Notes under the pieces: generated by a model
Databases searched by the model: none
What the model saw: only the letters and a program-made list of their open reading frames with translations
What the model was told of the DNA's origin: nothing
Position numbers and translations under genes: made by a program
NCBI GenBank assembly: GCA_013791855.1
Contig: VMTA01000028.1
Span: 1-32,795 of the forward strand
DNA length: 32,795 nucleotides
Source: Sideroxydans sp.
GTDB lineage: Bacteria; Pseudomonadota; Gammaproteobacteria; Burkholderiales; Gallionellaceae
Reading direction: 5' to 3'
Part shown: in pieces, positions 7,910-15,691 of the stretch
How the letters are laid out: every line of letters begins with the position of its first letter
Numbering within the stretch: the first letter of the stretch is position 1

Positions 7910-9229
7910 ATGCCATTCCAGTCCACCGAGTTCGTCAACTGGTTCCGTTCGGTCGCCCCCTACATCAATGCCTTTCGCGGCAAGACCTTTGTCATCGCAT
8001 TCGGCGGCGAAGTGGTGGCGGACGGTAAGTTCGTCGAGCTGACACATGACTTCAATCTGCTGGCGGCACTGGGCATCCGGCTGGTGCTGGTACACGGTGC
8101 CCGCCCGCAGATCGAACAGCATTTGGCCAAGAACAAGCTGGAAGACGCCTATCACCATGGCGTGCGCATGACCGATGCTGAAACCATGATATGCGTGAAG
8201 GAGGCGGTCGGCCGCGTGCGGGTCGAGATCGAGGCGCTGCTGTCCATGGGCCTGGCCAATTCGCCGATGGCGAATGCCGATATCCGCGTCGCCGGCGGTA
8301 ACTTCATCACCGCGCAACCACTGGGCGTCATCAACGGTGTCGACCTGATGCACACCGGCAGCGTGCGCAAGGTGGATGTGGCCGCACTGAACGACCGCAT
8401 GGAATTCGGCGAGGTGGTGCTGCTGTCCCCGCTGGGCTACTCGCCCACCGGTGAAGTGTTCAACCTCACGCTGGAAGACGTGGCCACCGCCACCGCCATC
8501 GCACTGGATGCCGACAAGCTGGTGTTCCTGATGGACACGGACGGGGTGCAGGACAAGAAGGGCGCACTGCTGAAGGAGCTGACCATCAGTCAGGCGCAAG
8601 CCATCCTGTCCGCCAAGCGCAAGCTGCCTGACGACATCAGCCTGTTCCTGCCCTGCGCCGTGCGCGCCTGCGAGGCAGGCGTGGCCCGCACGCATCTGGT
8701 CAGTCGTCATGTGGAAGGGGCGGTGTTGCAGGAACTGTTCAGCGACGACGGCATCGGCACTATGGTGGTCGAGTCCACGCTCAATACCTTGCGCGCGGCG
8801 ACCATCGAGGACGTGGGCGGAATCCTGCAGTTGCTGCGGCCGCTGGAAGAGGAAGGCATTCTGGTCAGGCGTTCACGCGAGCTGCTGGAGCGTGAGATCT
8901 CCCGCTTCGAGGTGCTGGAACACGACCATCGCATCATCGGTTGTGCCGCGCTGTATCCCTTCCCCAATGAAGCGTCCGCCGAGCTGGCCTGTCTGGCCGT
9001 GGACAGCCAGTATCGCGACCACGGTTACGGCGAGGCCGTGCTCAACCACATGGGCGCACTGGCGAGAAGTCAGGGTATGAAGAAGTTGTTCGTGCTGACC
9101 ACGCGTACTGCACACTGGTTCATCGAGCGCGGCTTCAAGGAAGCCGACGTCAATCAGTTGCCTAAGGAGAAGAAGGCCTTGTACAACTACCAGCGCCGCT
9201 CAAAAGTATTCGTAAAGAACCTGAAATGA
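7910..9229 (+). CDS. argA: Amino-acid N-acetyltransferase (N-acetylglutamate synthase)
   Basis: Catalyses the first step of arginine synthesis, acetyl-CoA plus glutamate to N-acetylglutamate. The 439-residue protein has an N-terminal amino-acid-kinase-like domain (FVIAFGGEVV, LVLVHGARPQIE, near residues 20-280) that normally carries arginine feedback control. A C-terminal GNAT acetyltransferase domain (LACLAVDSQYRDHGYGEAVL, the acetyl-CoA loop) follows. I start at the ATG at 7910, giving MPFQSTEFVNWFRSVAPYI as in ArgA proteins; a TTG at 7874 is less likely. No good Shine-Dalgarno site is visible. Isolated from other arg genes. Confidence 0.94.
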   Translation: MPFQSTEFVNWFRSVAPYINAFRGKTFVIAFGGEVVADGKFVELTHDFNLLAALGIRLVLVHGARPQIEQHLAKNKLEDAYHHGVRMTDAETMICVKEAVGRVRVEIEALLSMGLANSPMANADIRVAGGNFITAQPLGVINGVDLMHTGSVRKVDVAALNDRMEFGEVVLLSPLGYSPTGEVFNLTLEDVATATAIALDADKLVFLMDTDGVQDKKGALLKELTISQAQAILSAKRKLPDDISLFLPCAVRACEAGVARTHLVSRHVEGAVLQELFSDDGIGTMVVESTLNTLRAATIEDVGGILQLLRPLEEEGILVRRSRELLEREISRFEVLEHDHRIIGCAALYPFPNEASAELACLAVDSQYRDHGYGEAVLNHMGALARSQGMKKLFVLTTRTAHWFIERGFKEADVNQLPKEKKALYNYQRRSKVFVKNLK

Positions 9230-9293
9230 GATGCTTTGTTTCATCGGCGTGTAACATTGCGCGCCTAATATCAACCGGTTATGGAGACGACAA

Positions 9294-9566
9294 ATGACAA
9301 GAATGGTGCAATGCGTGAAACTGGGCCGCGAAGCGGAAGGGCTGGAGCGCCCGACCTATCCGGGCCCGCTGGGACAACGCATATTCGACAACGTGTCGAA
9401 GGAAGCTTGGCAGGGCTGGATCAAGTTCCAGACCATGCTGGTGAACGAGAACCGGCTCAATCTGGCGGACATCAAGGCGCGCCAGTATCTGGCCCAGCAG
9501 ATGGAGAATTACTTCTTCGGCGGGGAAGCGCAGATGCCGCAGGGCTTCGTGCCGCCAAAAAACTGA
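9294..9566 (+). CDS. yggX: Probable Fe(2+)-trafficking protein YggX
   Basis: A 90-residue cytoplasmic protein of the YggX family, linked in enterobacteria to protection of iron-sulfur clusters from oxidation. The family start [11 protein letters not shown] with its conserved cysteine, the segment [16 protein letters not shown] and the tail [17 protein letters not shown] are all present at the usual length. A GGAGACGAC ribosome site precedes the ATG. The stop at 9564-9566 is two bases before the likely ppk1 start. In many proteobacteria yggX is paired with mutY, which is not seen here. Confidence 0.95.
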   Translation: MTRMVQCVKLGREAEGLERPTYPGPLGQRIFDNVSKEAWQGWIKFQTMLVNENRLNLADIKARQYLAQQMENYFFGGEAQMPQGFVPPKN

Positions 9567-9568
9567 GA

Positions 9569-11662
9569 TTGGCCAAAACCTACACAGCGCAGAATTTCCT
9601 CAACCGGGAACTCGGGCTGCTCGAGTTCAACCGGCGCGTCTTGGCACAGGCGGAAGACCCCGCGGTGCAGCTGCTGGAACGCCTTAAGTACCTGTGCATC
9701 GTCAGCAGCAATCTGGACGAGTTCTTCGAGATACGCGTCGCCGGCCTGAAAGAACAGGTCAAGCTGGGTGGTATCGCCGCGGGTGCCGACGGACTGGAAG
9801 CCACGCAGATACTCAAGCGCCTGTTCGATCCCACGCACCAGTTGATCGCGCGCCAGTACCAGTTGTTCAACGAAGAACTGGTGCCCGCGCTGGCCGCGCA
9901 GGGCATCAAGTTCCTGCGTCGTACGCACTGGAATCCCACCCAGCAGGCGTGGGTGAAGGATTTCTTCCTGCGCGAAGTGATGCCGGTGCTCACTCCGATC
10001 GGACTCGACCCGGCGCATCCCTTCCCGCGCGTGCTCAACAAGAGTTTGAACTTCGCCGTCGAGCTGCAGGGCAAGGATGCCTTTGGCCGCAATTCCGCCA
10101 AGGCCATCGTGCAGGCGCCGCGCGTGCTGCCGCGCGCCATTCTCATGCCGCCGGAGATCGCGGGCTGCCCGCACGGTTTCGTGTTCCTGTCTTCCATCCT
10201 GCATGCGCACGTGGGCGAGCTGTTCTCCGGCATGGAAGTGAAGGGCTGCTACCAGTTCCGCGTCACCCGCAACAGCGACCTGTTCGTGGACGAGGAAGAA
10301 GTGAAGAACCTGCGCATCAGCCTGCAGGGTGAATTGCCGCAGCGCCATTTCGGCGATGCGGTGCGGCTGGAAGTGGCCGACAACTGTCCGCCCGAACTGG
10401 CGGACTTCCTGTTGCAGCAGTTCGAGCTGAATAGCGACGACCTGTATCGCGTGCATGGTCCGGTGAACTTGGTGCGTCTGATGGGCATTCCCGACAAGGT
10501 GGAACGGCCCGACCTCAAGTTCCCGCCGTTCGTGCCCGGCATGCCGCCCCTGCTGAAAAAGAAGGGTGCGGACATGTTCAAGGTGATCCGCAAGGGTGAC
10601 GTATTGCTGCACCATCCCTACCAATCGTTCCGCCCGGTGATCGACTTCATCCAGCAGGCCGCCGCCGATCCCGATGTGGTGGCGATCAAACAAACGGTGT
10701 ACCGCACCGGTACCGATTCCGAGCTGATGGAAGCGTTGATCGCCGCGGCTAAACGCGGCAAGGAAGTGACCGTCGTGGTCGAGCTGCTGGCACGCTTCGA
10801 CGAAGAGGCAAACATTACTTGGGCATCGCGGCTGGAACTGGTCGGCGCGCACGTCGTATACGGCGTGGTCGGTCACAAGACGCATGCCAAGATGCTGATG
10901 GTGGTGCGCCGCGAAGAAGGCGGCCTGCGTCGCTATGTGCATCTGGGCACCGGCAACTATCATCCGCGCACGGCACGTCTGTATACCGATTTCGGACTGT
11001 TCACTTGCGACGAGGACATGTGCAGTGATGTGAACGAGATATTCGTGCAACTCACCGGTCTGGGCAAGGCGAGCAAGCTCAAACATCTGTGGCAATCGCC
11101 GTTCACTCTGCACAGCAAGGTGCTGGAATCTATCCGCAACGAGATCGCGCTGGCTAAGGAGGGCAAACCGGCGCACGTCATTGCCAAGATGAATGCCCTG
11201 CTGGAACCGGAGACCATCAACACCTTGTACGAGGCTTCGCAAGCGGGTGTGAAAGTCGACCTGATCGTGCGCGGGGTATGCGCGTTGCGGCCCGGCGTGA
11301 AAGGACTGTCGGAGAACATCCAGGTGCGCTCCATCATCGGACGCTTCCTGGAGCACACCCGCATCTTCTACTTCCGCAACGGCGGCAAGGAAGACATCTA
11401 TCTCGCCAGTGCCGACTGGATGGACCGCAACTTCTTCCGCCGTATCGAGGCTTGTTTCCCCATCCTCGACAAGAAGCTGAAGAAGCGTGTGCTGGATGAA
11501 GGACTGAACATCTACCTGAAGGACAACCATCAGGCATGGGAGATGGACTGCAACGGTTTCTGGCATCGCAAGAAACCGAATCGCAGCAAATCGGTCAACG
11601 CCCAAGTCGAGTTGGCTGCCCTGTTGGGACAGACGCCAACTCCGAGCGACGAAGCCGCCTAG
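9569..11662 (+). CDS. ppk1: Polyphosphate kinase 1
   Basis: Polymerises the terminal phosphate of ATP into polyphosphate, reversibly. The 697-residue protein matches PPK1 in length and order: N domain starting FLNRELGLLEFNRRVL, head domain, then the phospholipase-D-like catalytic half. The histidine of VGHKTHAKM (family autophosphorylated His) and that of FLEHTRIFYF are present, as is HLGTGNYHPRTARLYTD. No ATG fits. The TTG at 9569, two bases after the yggX stop, is the best start and implies translational coupling. The frame stays open upstream through yggX but that part has no PPK similarity. The stop overlaps the stop of the convergent gene. Confidence 0.95.
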   Translation: MAKTYTAQNFLNRELGLLEFNRRVLAQAEDPAVQLLERLKYLCIVSSNLDEFFEIRVAGLKEQVKLGGIAAGADGLEATQILKRLFDPTHQLIARQYQLFNEELVPALAAQGIKFLRRTHWNPTQQAWVKDFFLREVMPVLTPIGLDPAHPFPRVLNKSLNFAVELQGKDAFGRNSAKAIVQAPRVLPRAILMPPEIAGCPHGFVFLSSILHAHVGELFSGMEVKGCYQFRVTRNSDLFVDEEEVKNLRISLQGELPQRHFGDAVRLEVADNCPPELADFLLQQFELNSDDLYRVHGPVNLVRLMGIPDKVERPDLKFPPFVPGMPPLLKKKGADMFKVIRKGDVLLHHPYQSFRPVIDFIQQAAADPDVVAIKQTVYRTGTDSELMEALIAAAKRGKEVTVVVELLARFDEEANITWASRLELVGAHVVYGVVGHKTHAKMLMVVRREEGGLRRYVHLGTGNYHPRTARLYTDFGLFTCDEDMCSDVNEIFVQLTGLGKASKLKHLWQSPFTLHSKVLESIRNEIALAKEGKPAHVIAKMNALLEPETINTLYEASQAGVKVDLIVRGVCALRPGVKGLSENIQVRSIIGRFLEHTRIFYFRNGGKEDIYLASADWMDRNFFRRIEACFPILDKKLKKRVLDEGLNIYLKDNHQAWEMDCNGFWHRKKPNRSKSVNAQVELAALLGQTPTPSDEAA

Positions 11663-12030
11663 TGTTTCTTCGGCCGGCCGGTCTTGATCGGCGTCAGGCC
11701 GGAGAGCACGCGCTTCAATTGCAGCGCACTGCTCTTATCCAGCAACTGCAGGCCGGCGCGCAACAGCGCGCTCTTCTTCACCTGCATGCCCGCTGCCTGC
11801 GCCTTCTCTTTCAACTTCGCGATCAAAGCGTAATCATCCTGCGGCATGCTGAAGCTGTCGCGCACGACTTTCACCTTCTTGGGCGCGGCGACTTTCTTCA
11901 TCGGTTTGGCTGCGGGCTTGGCAGCCGGTTTTACAGCAGCGGCTTTGCGTGTCGTGCTTGGTGTTCTGCGCGCAGCAGCGGCAGGTTTGCGTGCGGCCGG
12001 TGTAGCTTTCTTTGTAGCGGATGTGACCAT
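11659..12030 (-). CDS. Histone H1-like protein with RHH-like domain
   Basis: A 123-residue basic protein. Residues 1-57 are a disordered tail rich in Lys, Ala and Pro (KKATPAARKPAAAARR, KPAAKPAAKP), like AlgP or histone H1-like bacterial proteins. Residues 57-97 (RDSFSMPQDDYALIAKLKEK, then MQVKKSALLRAGLQLL) have the strand-helix-helix pattern of ribbon-helix-helix DNA-binding domains. The end TGRPKKH resembles half an AT-hook. It probably binds nucleic acid, and perhaps polyphosphate through the lysines; both are inference. The ATG at 12030 has GGAGG eight bases upstream. It is convergent with ppk1, sharing a CTAG, and divergent from sixA. Confidence 0.75.
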   Translation of the reverse strand: MVTSATKKATPAARKPAAAARRTPSTTRKAAAVKPAAKPAAKPMKKVAAPKKVKVVRDSFSMPQDDYALIAKLKEKAQAAGMQVKKSALLRAGLQLLDKSSALQLKRVLSGLTPIKTGRPKKH

Positions 12031-12062
12031 GTTGAAGCCTCCAGTTGTGTGATGGCAAAAAC

Positions 12063-12068
12063 AGTATA
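12063..12068 (-). promoter_or_regulatory. Possible -10 element for the histone-like gene
   Basis: On the minus strand this reads TATACT, a five-of-six match to the sigma-70 -10 hexamer, with its 3' edge about 32 bases before the start codon at 12030. No good -35 hexamer lies at the right distance, so the support is weak. Confidence 0.35.
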
Positions 12069-12115
12069 GACGGTATATCCTGCTGACACGATTGTAATAT
12101 TTCGGGAGAGGCAGC

Positions 12116-12568
12116 ATGGAACTGATACTTTGGCGGCATGCCGAGGCAGAAGATGGAACGCCCGATCTCGAACGCGAATTGACCGGCAAAGGGCGCAAGC
12201 AAGCCGACAAGATGGCCGCCTTCCTACGCGAACGATTGCCCGAGCACACCCGCATCCTGGTCAGCCCGGCCAAGCGCACACAACAGACCGCACTTGCCCT
12301 CACCAAACACTTCATCACCGATGCCGCACTGGGCACATCCGCCACGCCGCAGAATGTGCTGGACGCTGTTGGTTGGCCGGATGCCGAAGGGACGGTGCTG
12401 GTGGTCGGCCACCAGCCCACACTGGGACAGATCGCCGCCCGATTGCTGGCGGATTCAAACGCCGGTTTCAGCGTCAAGAAAGGTGCGGTGTGGTGGCTGG
12501 TGCGCAAAACGAACGAAGGCGATTATCAGACCAGCCTCAAACTGGTGATCGCACCGGAAAGCCTGTGA
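12116..12568 (+). CDS. sixA: Phosphohistidine phosphatase SixA
   Basis: A 150-residue histidine phosphatase of the phosphoglycerate-mutase-like superfamily. The catalytic RH pair is near the start (LILWRHAEAEDG), the downstream SPAKRTQQTA segment holds the second conserved arginine, and VVGHQPTLG carries the late histidine. E. coli SixA removes phosphate from histidine of phosphotransfer proteins. A GGGAGAGG ribosome site precedes the ATG. It lies 16 bases upstream of pap and close to ppk1, whose mechanism passes through phosphohistidine, so a role tied to polyphosphate enzymes is possible but unproven. Confidence 0.9.
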   Translation: MELILWRHAEAEDGTPDLERELTGKGRKQADKMAAFLRERLPEHTRILVSPAKRTQQTALALTKHFITDAALGTSATPQNVLDAVGWPDAEGTVLVVGHQPTLGQIAARLLADSNAGFSVKKGAVWWLVRKTNEGDYQTSLKLVIAPESL

Positions 12569-12584
12569 ATCAAAGGAGACGATC

Positions 12585-14075
12585 ATGTTTGAATCCGCCG
12601 AGCTCGGACACAAGATAGACAAAGCCACCTATGACGCCGAAGTACCCAAGCTGCGCGAAGCGCTGCTGGAAGCGCAGATGGAACTGGCGAAGCAATCCAA
12701 ATTCCCGGTGGTCATCCTGATCGGCGGGGTGGACGGTGCGGGACGCGGCGAGACCGTGAACCTGCTCAATGAATGGATGGACCCGCGTTTCCTGCAGACG
12801 CACGGCATGGGCGAACCCTCCGACGAAGAGCTCGACCGCCCGATGATGTGGCGCTTCTGGCGTGAGCTGCCGCCGAAAGGGCGTATCGGCATCTTCCTCG
12901 GTTCCTGGTACACCTGGCCCATCCTCAACCGTGTGCGCGGTGTGACCAAGAACGCCGAGTTGGACCAAAGTCTGGAGCGTGCCAAACGTCTGGAAAAGAT
13001 GCTGGTGGACGAGGGCGCGGTGGTACTCAAATTCTGGATGCACCTGTCCAAGGAGAAACAGCAGAAGCGACTCAAGTCGCTGGAGAAGGCTCCCAAAACG
13101 CGCTGGCGTGTGACCAAGCGGGATTGGGAGCACTACAATTTGTACGACAAGTTCAACGCGGTGAATGAACGCGTCATCCGCCATACCAGTACCGCCGACG
13201 CGCCATGGACCATCGTTGAGGGTTACGACCCGCGCTATCGCAGCCTCACCGTGGGCAAGATCATTCTCGACGTGATCACCAAACGTCTGAAGCATGTCGC
13301 AAAAAAGGCGACGGACGTCACCGCGCCGCTGCCCATGTCGTCCCTCGACAAGCTGAACGTGCTGAAGACGCTGGATATGAAGCAGAAGCTGGACAAGAAG
13401 AAATACGAGGCCGAACTGGAGAAGCATCAGGGCAGGCTCGCCATCCTGACCCGCTCGCCAAAATTCAGCAAGATCACGGTCGTCGCCATGTTCGAGGGCA
13501 ACGATGCGGCAGGCAAAGGCGGTGCAGTGCGCCGTATCACCAGCGCGCTGGACGCGCGTCAATACAACATCATCCCCATCGCCGCACCGACCGAGGAAGA
13601 GCGCGCTCAACCCTATCTGTGGCGCTTCTGGCGGCATGTGCCACGACGCGGCCGTCTCACCATCTTCGACCGTTCCTGGTATGGTCGCGTGCTGGTCGAG
13701 CGGGTTGAGAAGTTCTGTTCCGAATCAGACTGGATGCGCGCTTACAGCGAGATCAACGATTTCGAATCGCAACTCGCGCGCCACAACATCGTGGTGGTCA
13801 AATTCTGGCTGGCGATCACCAAAGATGAGCAGTTGAGACGTTTCAAGGAACGCGAAAAGATCGGTTTCAAGCGCTTCAAGATCACCGAGGAAGACTGGCG
13901 CAATCGCGAGAAATGGGACGCCTACGAGCACGCGGTGTGCGACATGGTGGACAGAACCAGCACCGAGATCGCCCCTTGGACGCTGGTCGAAGCGAACGAC
14001 AAATACTTCGCGCGCATCAAGGTGCTGAAGACCCTCGCCGACCGTATTGAGGCGGCACTGAAGAAAGCGAAGTAA
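12585..14075 (+). CDS. pap: Polyphosphate:AMP phosphotransferase (two-domain PPK2)
   Basis: Transfers phosphate from polyphosphate to AMP, giving ADP. The 496-residue protein contains two PPK2-type domains in tandem, the layout of the PAP class. The first P-loop at residues 47-56 reads GGVDGAGRGE. The second, near 303-313, reads EGNDAAGKGG. Each is followed by a WRFWRxxPxxGRxxIF motif and an SWY segment. The Arg in place of Lys in the first loop suggests that only the second domain is fully catalytic. AAGGAG precedes the ATG. Co-directional with sixA and probably co-transcribed. Confidence 0.93.
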   Translation: MFESAELGHKIDKATYDAEVPKLREALLEAQMELAKQSKFPVVILIGGVDGAGRGETVNLLNEWMDPRFLQTHGMGEPSDEELDRPMMWRFWRELPPKGRIGIFLGSWYTWPILNRVRGVTKNAELDQSLERAKRLEKMLVDEGAVVLKFWMHLSKEKQQKRLKSLEKAPKTRWRVTKRDWEHYNLYDKFNAVNERVIRHTSTADAPWTIVEGYDPRYRSLTVGKIILDVITKRLKHVAKKATDVTAPLPMSSLDKLNVLKTLDMKQKLDKKKYEAELEKHQGRLAILTRSPKFSKITVVAMFEGNDAAGKGGAVRRITSALDARQYNIIPIAAPTEEERAQPYLWRFWRHVPRRGRLTIFDRSWYGRVLVERVEKFCSESDWMRAYSEINDFESQLARHNIVVVKFWLAITKDEQLRRFKEREKIGFKRFKITEEDWRNREKWDAYEHAVCDMVDRTSTEIAPWTLVEANDKYFARIKVLKTLADRIEAALKKAK

Positions 14076-14089
14076 GTTCGGCTACTTCG
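14068..14089. terminator. Weak hairpin across convergent pap and DUF302 stops
   Basis: CGAAGTA (14068-14074) pairs with TACTTCG (14083-14089) around an eight-base loop, covering both stop codons. Neither strand has a convincing T-run after it, so it would be at best a weak bidirectional terminator. Confidence 0.3.
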
Positions 14090-14465
14090 ATTCGTTGATC
14101 ATTTGTATCGTTTGCTGTTCCACTTCCTGTGCAACCACGGCGAGCGCCGGGTCCTGCGAAAGCGAAGCGAGGATGGCGGCGGGTTTGATCATGCCGATGT
14201 GCGTCTTGCCGCCTTCGGTATAGACCGAGATGCGGCAGGGTAGCGCCATGTTCAGGCGCATGTCCGCCGCCATCACCTTCGAAGCCTGCACAGGATTGCA
14301 CACTTCGAACACGCGGCACTGCGGCTCGAACGCCACGCCTTTGCCGCGCAGCGTGTTGCCGATGTCGTGCACATGCAGCACGCCGAAGCCGTGCTTCTTC
14401 ACCGCTGCTTCAAGATCGGCAGCTGCTTGTTCGAAACTCTTCTCGCTCTCAACTATGTGATACAT
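14082..14465 (-). CDS. DUF302 domain protein
   Basis: A 127-residue soluble protein of the DUF302 family. The family pattern is visible: YHIVESEKSFEQAAADLEAA, then GFGVLHVHDIGNTLRGKG, CRVFEVCNPVQASKVM and LPCRISVYTEGGKTHIGMIK. The function of the family is not settled. An AGGAG ribosome site lies eight bases before the ATG. The start overlaps the DUF2288 gene by 17 bases. It is the last gene of the cheX-led run and faces pap, with six bases between stops. Confidence 0.85.
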   Translation of the reverse strand: MYHIVESEKSFEQAAADLEAAVKKHGFGVLHVHDIGNTLRGKGVAFEPQCRVFEVCNPVQASKVMAADMRLNMALPCRISVYTEGGKTHIGMIKPAAILASLSQDPALAVVAQEVEQQTIQMINESK

Positions 14466-14769
14466 AGCGGTTCTCCTGGATCAAAACATATGGTCTTGCG
14501 ACGACGGCCCACACTATGGTGTCGGCCTCATGCCAGGCCAAAGCCTGCGCATCGGTGACTCGGGCGATCTGGCCGTGCTCCATCCACTCCGCGACTTGCG
14601 CCGCATTGTCCTTTGCGATTTGGTAGGCCACTTCTACCAGATCAAGCTCAGGCCCGACGAACACTGTCGCACCGCTGGCAAAGAAGCGTTGCAGCTCCCG
14701 CCAGGCGATCTGCGCCGTCTCTAGATTGATCTGGCCGCGCAGCAGCTTCTCGTCGTTATCCATCTTCAT
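14449..14769 (-). CDS. DUF2288 family protein
   Basis: A 106-residue protein matching the DUF2288 pattern: LRGQINLETAQIAWRELQRF, then FVGPELDLVEVAYQIAKDN, VAEWMEHGQIARVTDAQA and a tail IVWAVVARPYVLIQ. Function unknown. The ATG at 14769 overlaps the upstream stop as ATGA; a second ATG at 14763 is also possible. Its 3' end overlaps the DUF302 start by 17 bases. The overlaps indicate an operon with translational coupling. Confidence 0.82.
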   Translation of the reverse strand: MKMDNDEKLLRGQINLETAQIAWRELQRFFASGATVFVGPELDLVEVAYQIAKDNAAQVAEWMEHGQIARVTDAQALAWHEADTIVWAVVARPYVLIQENRYVSHS

Positions 14770-15140
14770 GCCTGCTCATTCCTTGCTTCATTCATCGTGC
14801 TGCGTCTTTCCAATTCGCTCCAGATCGCCCGCGCGATCCTCACCCATGCCGATTCGCGTTCCGACAGCGCATCCAGTTGTGTCATGTAACCGGCACCGAA
14901 ATTAGCCGCGTTGCTCTTGTGCATCAACACCGCCATGCCATACAGCTCGATCTTGATGCGGGCCTGCATGTCGCCGTCGGCGGCGGCTTTGCCATAGCGA
15001 TCAAGATGGCTCAGCACATCGTGTGCGAAGCCATGCATCGCCACATCATCGTTGAAGTCCAGATTCAGGATGAGGCATTTGCGCTTGATCTCAAGCTCGA
15101 GTTCGCGCTCTATCCTGAATGAGATGTCGTCGCCGAACAT
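14766..15140 (-). CDS. Unrecognised small helical protein
   Basis: A 124-residue protein I do not recognise. It is soluble, with no signal peptide or membrane segment, and predicted mostly helical: FRIERELELEIKRKCLILNL at the start, a middle with MHGFAHDVLSHLDRYGKAAA and KIELYGMAVLMHKSN, and a final helix WVRIARAIWSELERRSTMNE. It begins one base after the stop of the carbonic anhydrase-like gene and ends in a four-base overlap with the DUF2288 gene, which supports it as a real operon member. Function not assigned. Confidence 0.75.
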   Translation of the reverse strand: MFGDDISFRIERELELEIKRKCLILNLDFNDDVAMHGFAHDVLSHLDRYGKAAADGDMQARIKIELYGMAVLMHKSNAANFGAGYMTQLDALSERESAWVRIARAIWSELERRSTMNEARNEQA

Positions 15141-15141
15141 C

Positions 15142-15681
15142 TCAGGAAACCTCGCTCTTCAAATAATTGTCCTTCACACGCATGTAATGTTCGGCGGAAT
15201 AGCGCAGATATTCGATCTCTTCATCGGTCAGTGCGCGTACCGCCTTGGCCGGCCGGCCCATGTACAACATGCCGCCTTGCAGCGTCTTGCCAGGCGAGAT
15301 CAGGCTGCCCGCGCCCACCATCACATGATCGGGGATCACCACATCGTCCATGATGATGGAGCCCATGCCGATCAGGCACTCGTTACCGATGCGGCAGCCG
15401 TGGAGGATCACCGAGTGGCCCACCGTCACGTAGTCGCCGATGATGAGCGGCGAGCCATCCGGTTTCTCGGCGGTCTTGTGCGACACATGGCCCATGGTCA
15501 GGTCCTGCACGTTCGAGCCGCGCCCGATCACGATGCGGTTCACATCGCCGCGCAACACCGTGTTGCACCAGACGGAACTGTCCTCGCCGATCTTCACATC
15601 GCCGATGACCTGGCAGGAAGGATGCAGGAAGACCTTGTCTCCTATGACAGGGGAGGTATCGAGGTAGTTGGAAAGCGGCAT
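15142..15681 (-). CDS. Gamma carbonic anhydrase-like hexapeptide protein
   Basis: A 179-residue left-handed beta-helix protein of the YrdA/PaaY/CaiE group. Hexapeptide repeats run from about residue 24 to 130 (VIGDVKIGEDSSVW, LIIGDYVTVGHSVILHGC, CLIGMGSIIMDDVVI). His65 (LTMGHVSH), His89 and His94 (VGHSVILHGC) are the three metal-site histidines of gamma carbonic anhydrases. Activity in this group varies, so the call stays at family level. The ATG at 15681 is preferred over a TTG at 15699. The short gap from cheX upstream and one-base gap to the next gene indicate an operon. Confidence 0.88.
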   Translation of the reverse strand: MPLSNYLDTSPVIGDKVFLHPSCQVIGDVKIGEDSSVWCNTVLRGDVNRIVIGRGSNVQDLTMGHVSHKTAEKPDGSPLIIGDYVTVGHSVILHGCRIGNECLIGMGSIIMDDVVIPDHVMVGAGSLISPGKTLQGGMLYMGRPAKAVRALTDEEIEYLRYSAEHYMRVKDNYLKSEVS

Positions 15682-15691
15682 AGCCAGGTTC

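Noticed and set aside
9281-9568. Upstream in-frame extension of ppk1 through yggX.
   Set aside because: This part overlaps the intact yggX in another frame and has no PPK1-like sequence; the family N terminus begins just after the TTG at 9569.
9509-11605. A 698-codon open frame on the minus strand opposite ppk1.
   Set aside because: It is a shadow of ppk1 caused by GC-rich third positions; it has a His/Gln-rich, motif-free composition, while the plus strand encodes a complete PPK1.
12031-12507. Upstream in-frame extension of the histone-like gene across the divergent sixA start.
   Set aside because: The extension is antisense to sixA. The ATG at 12030 has a good GGAGG site and begins the typical basic tail.
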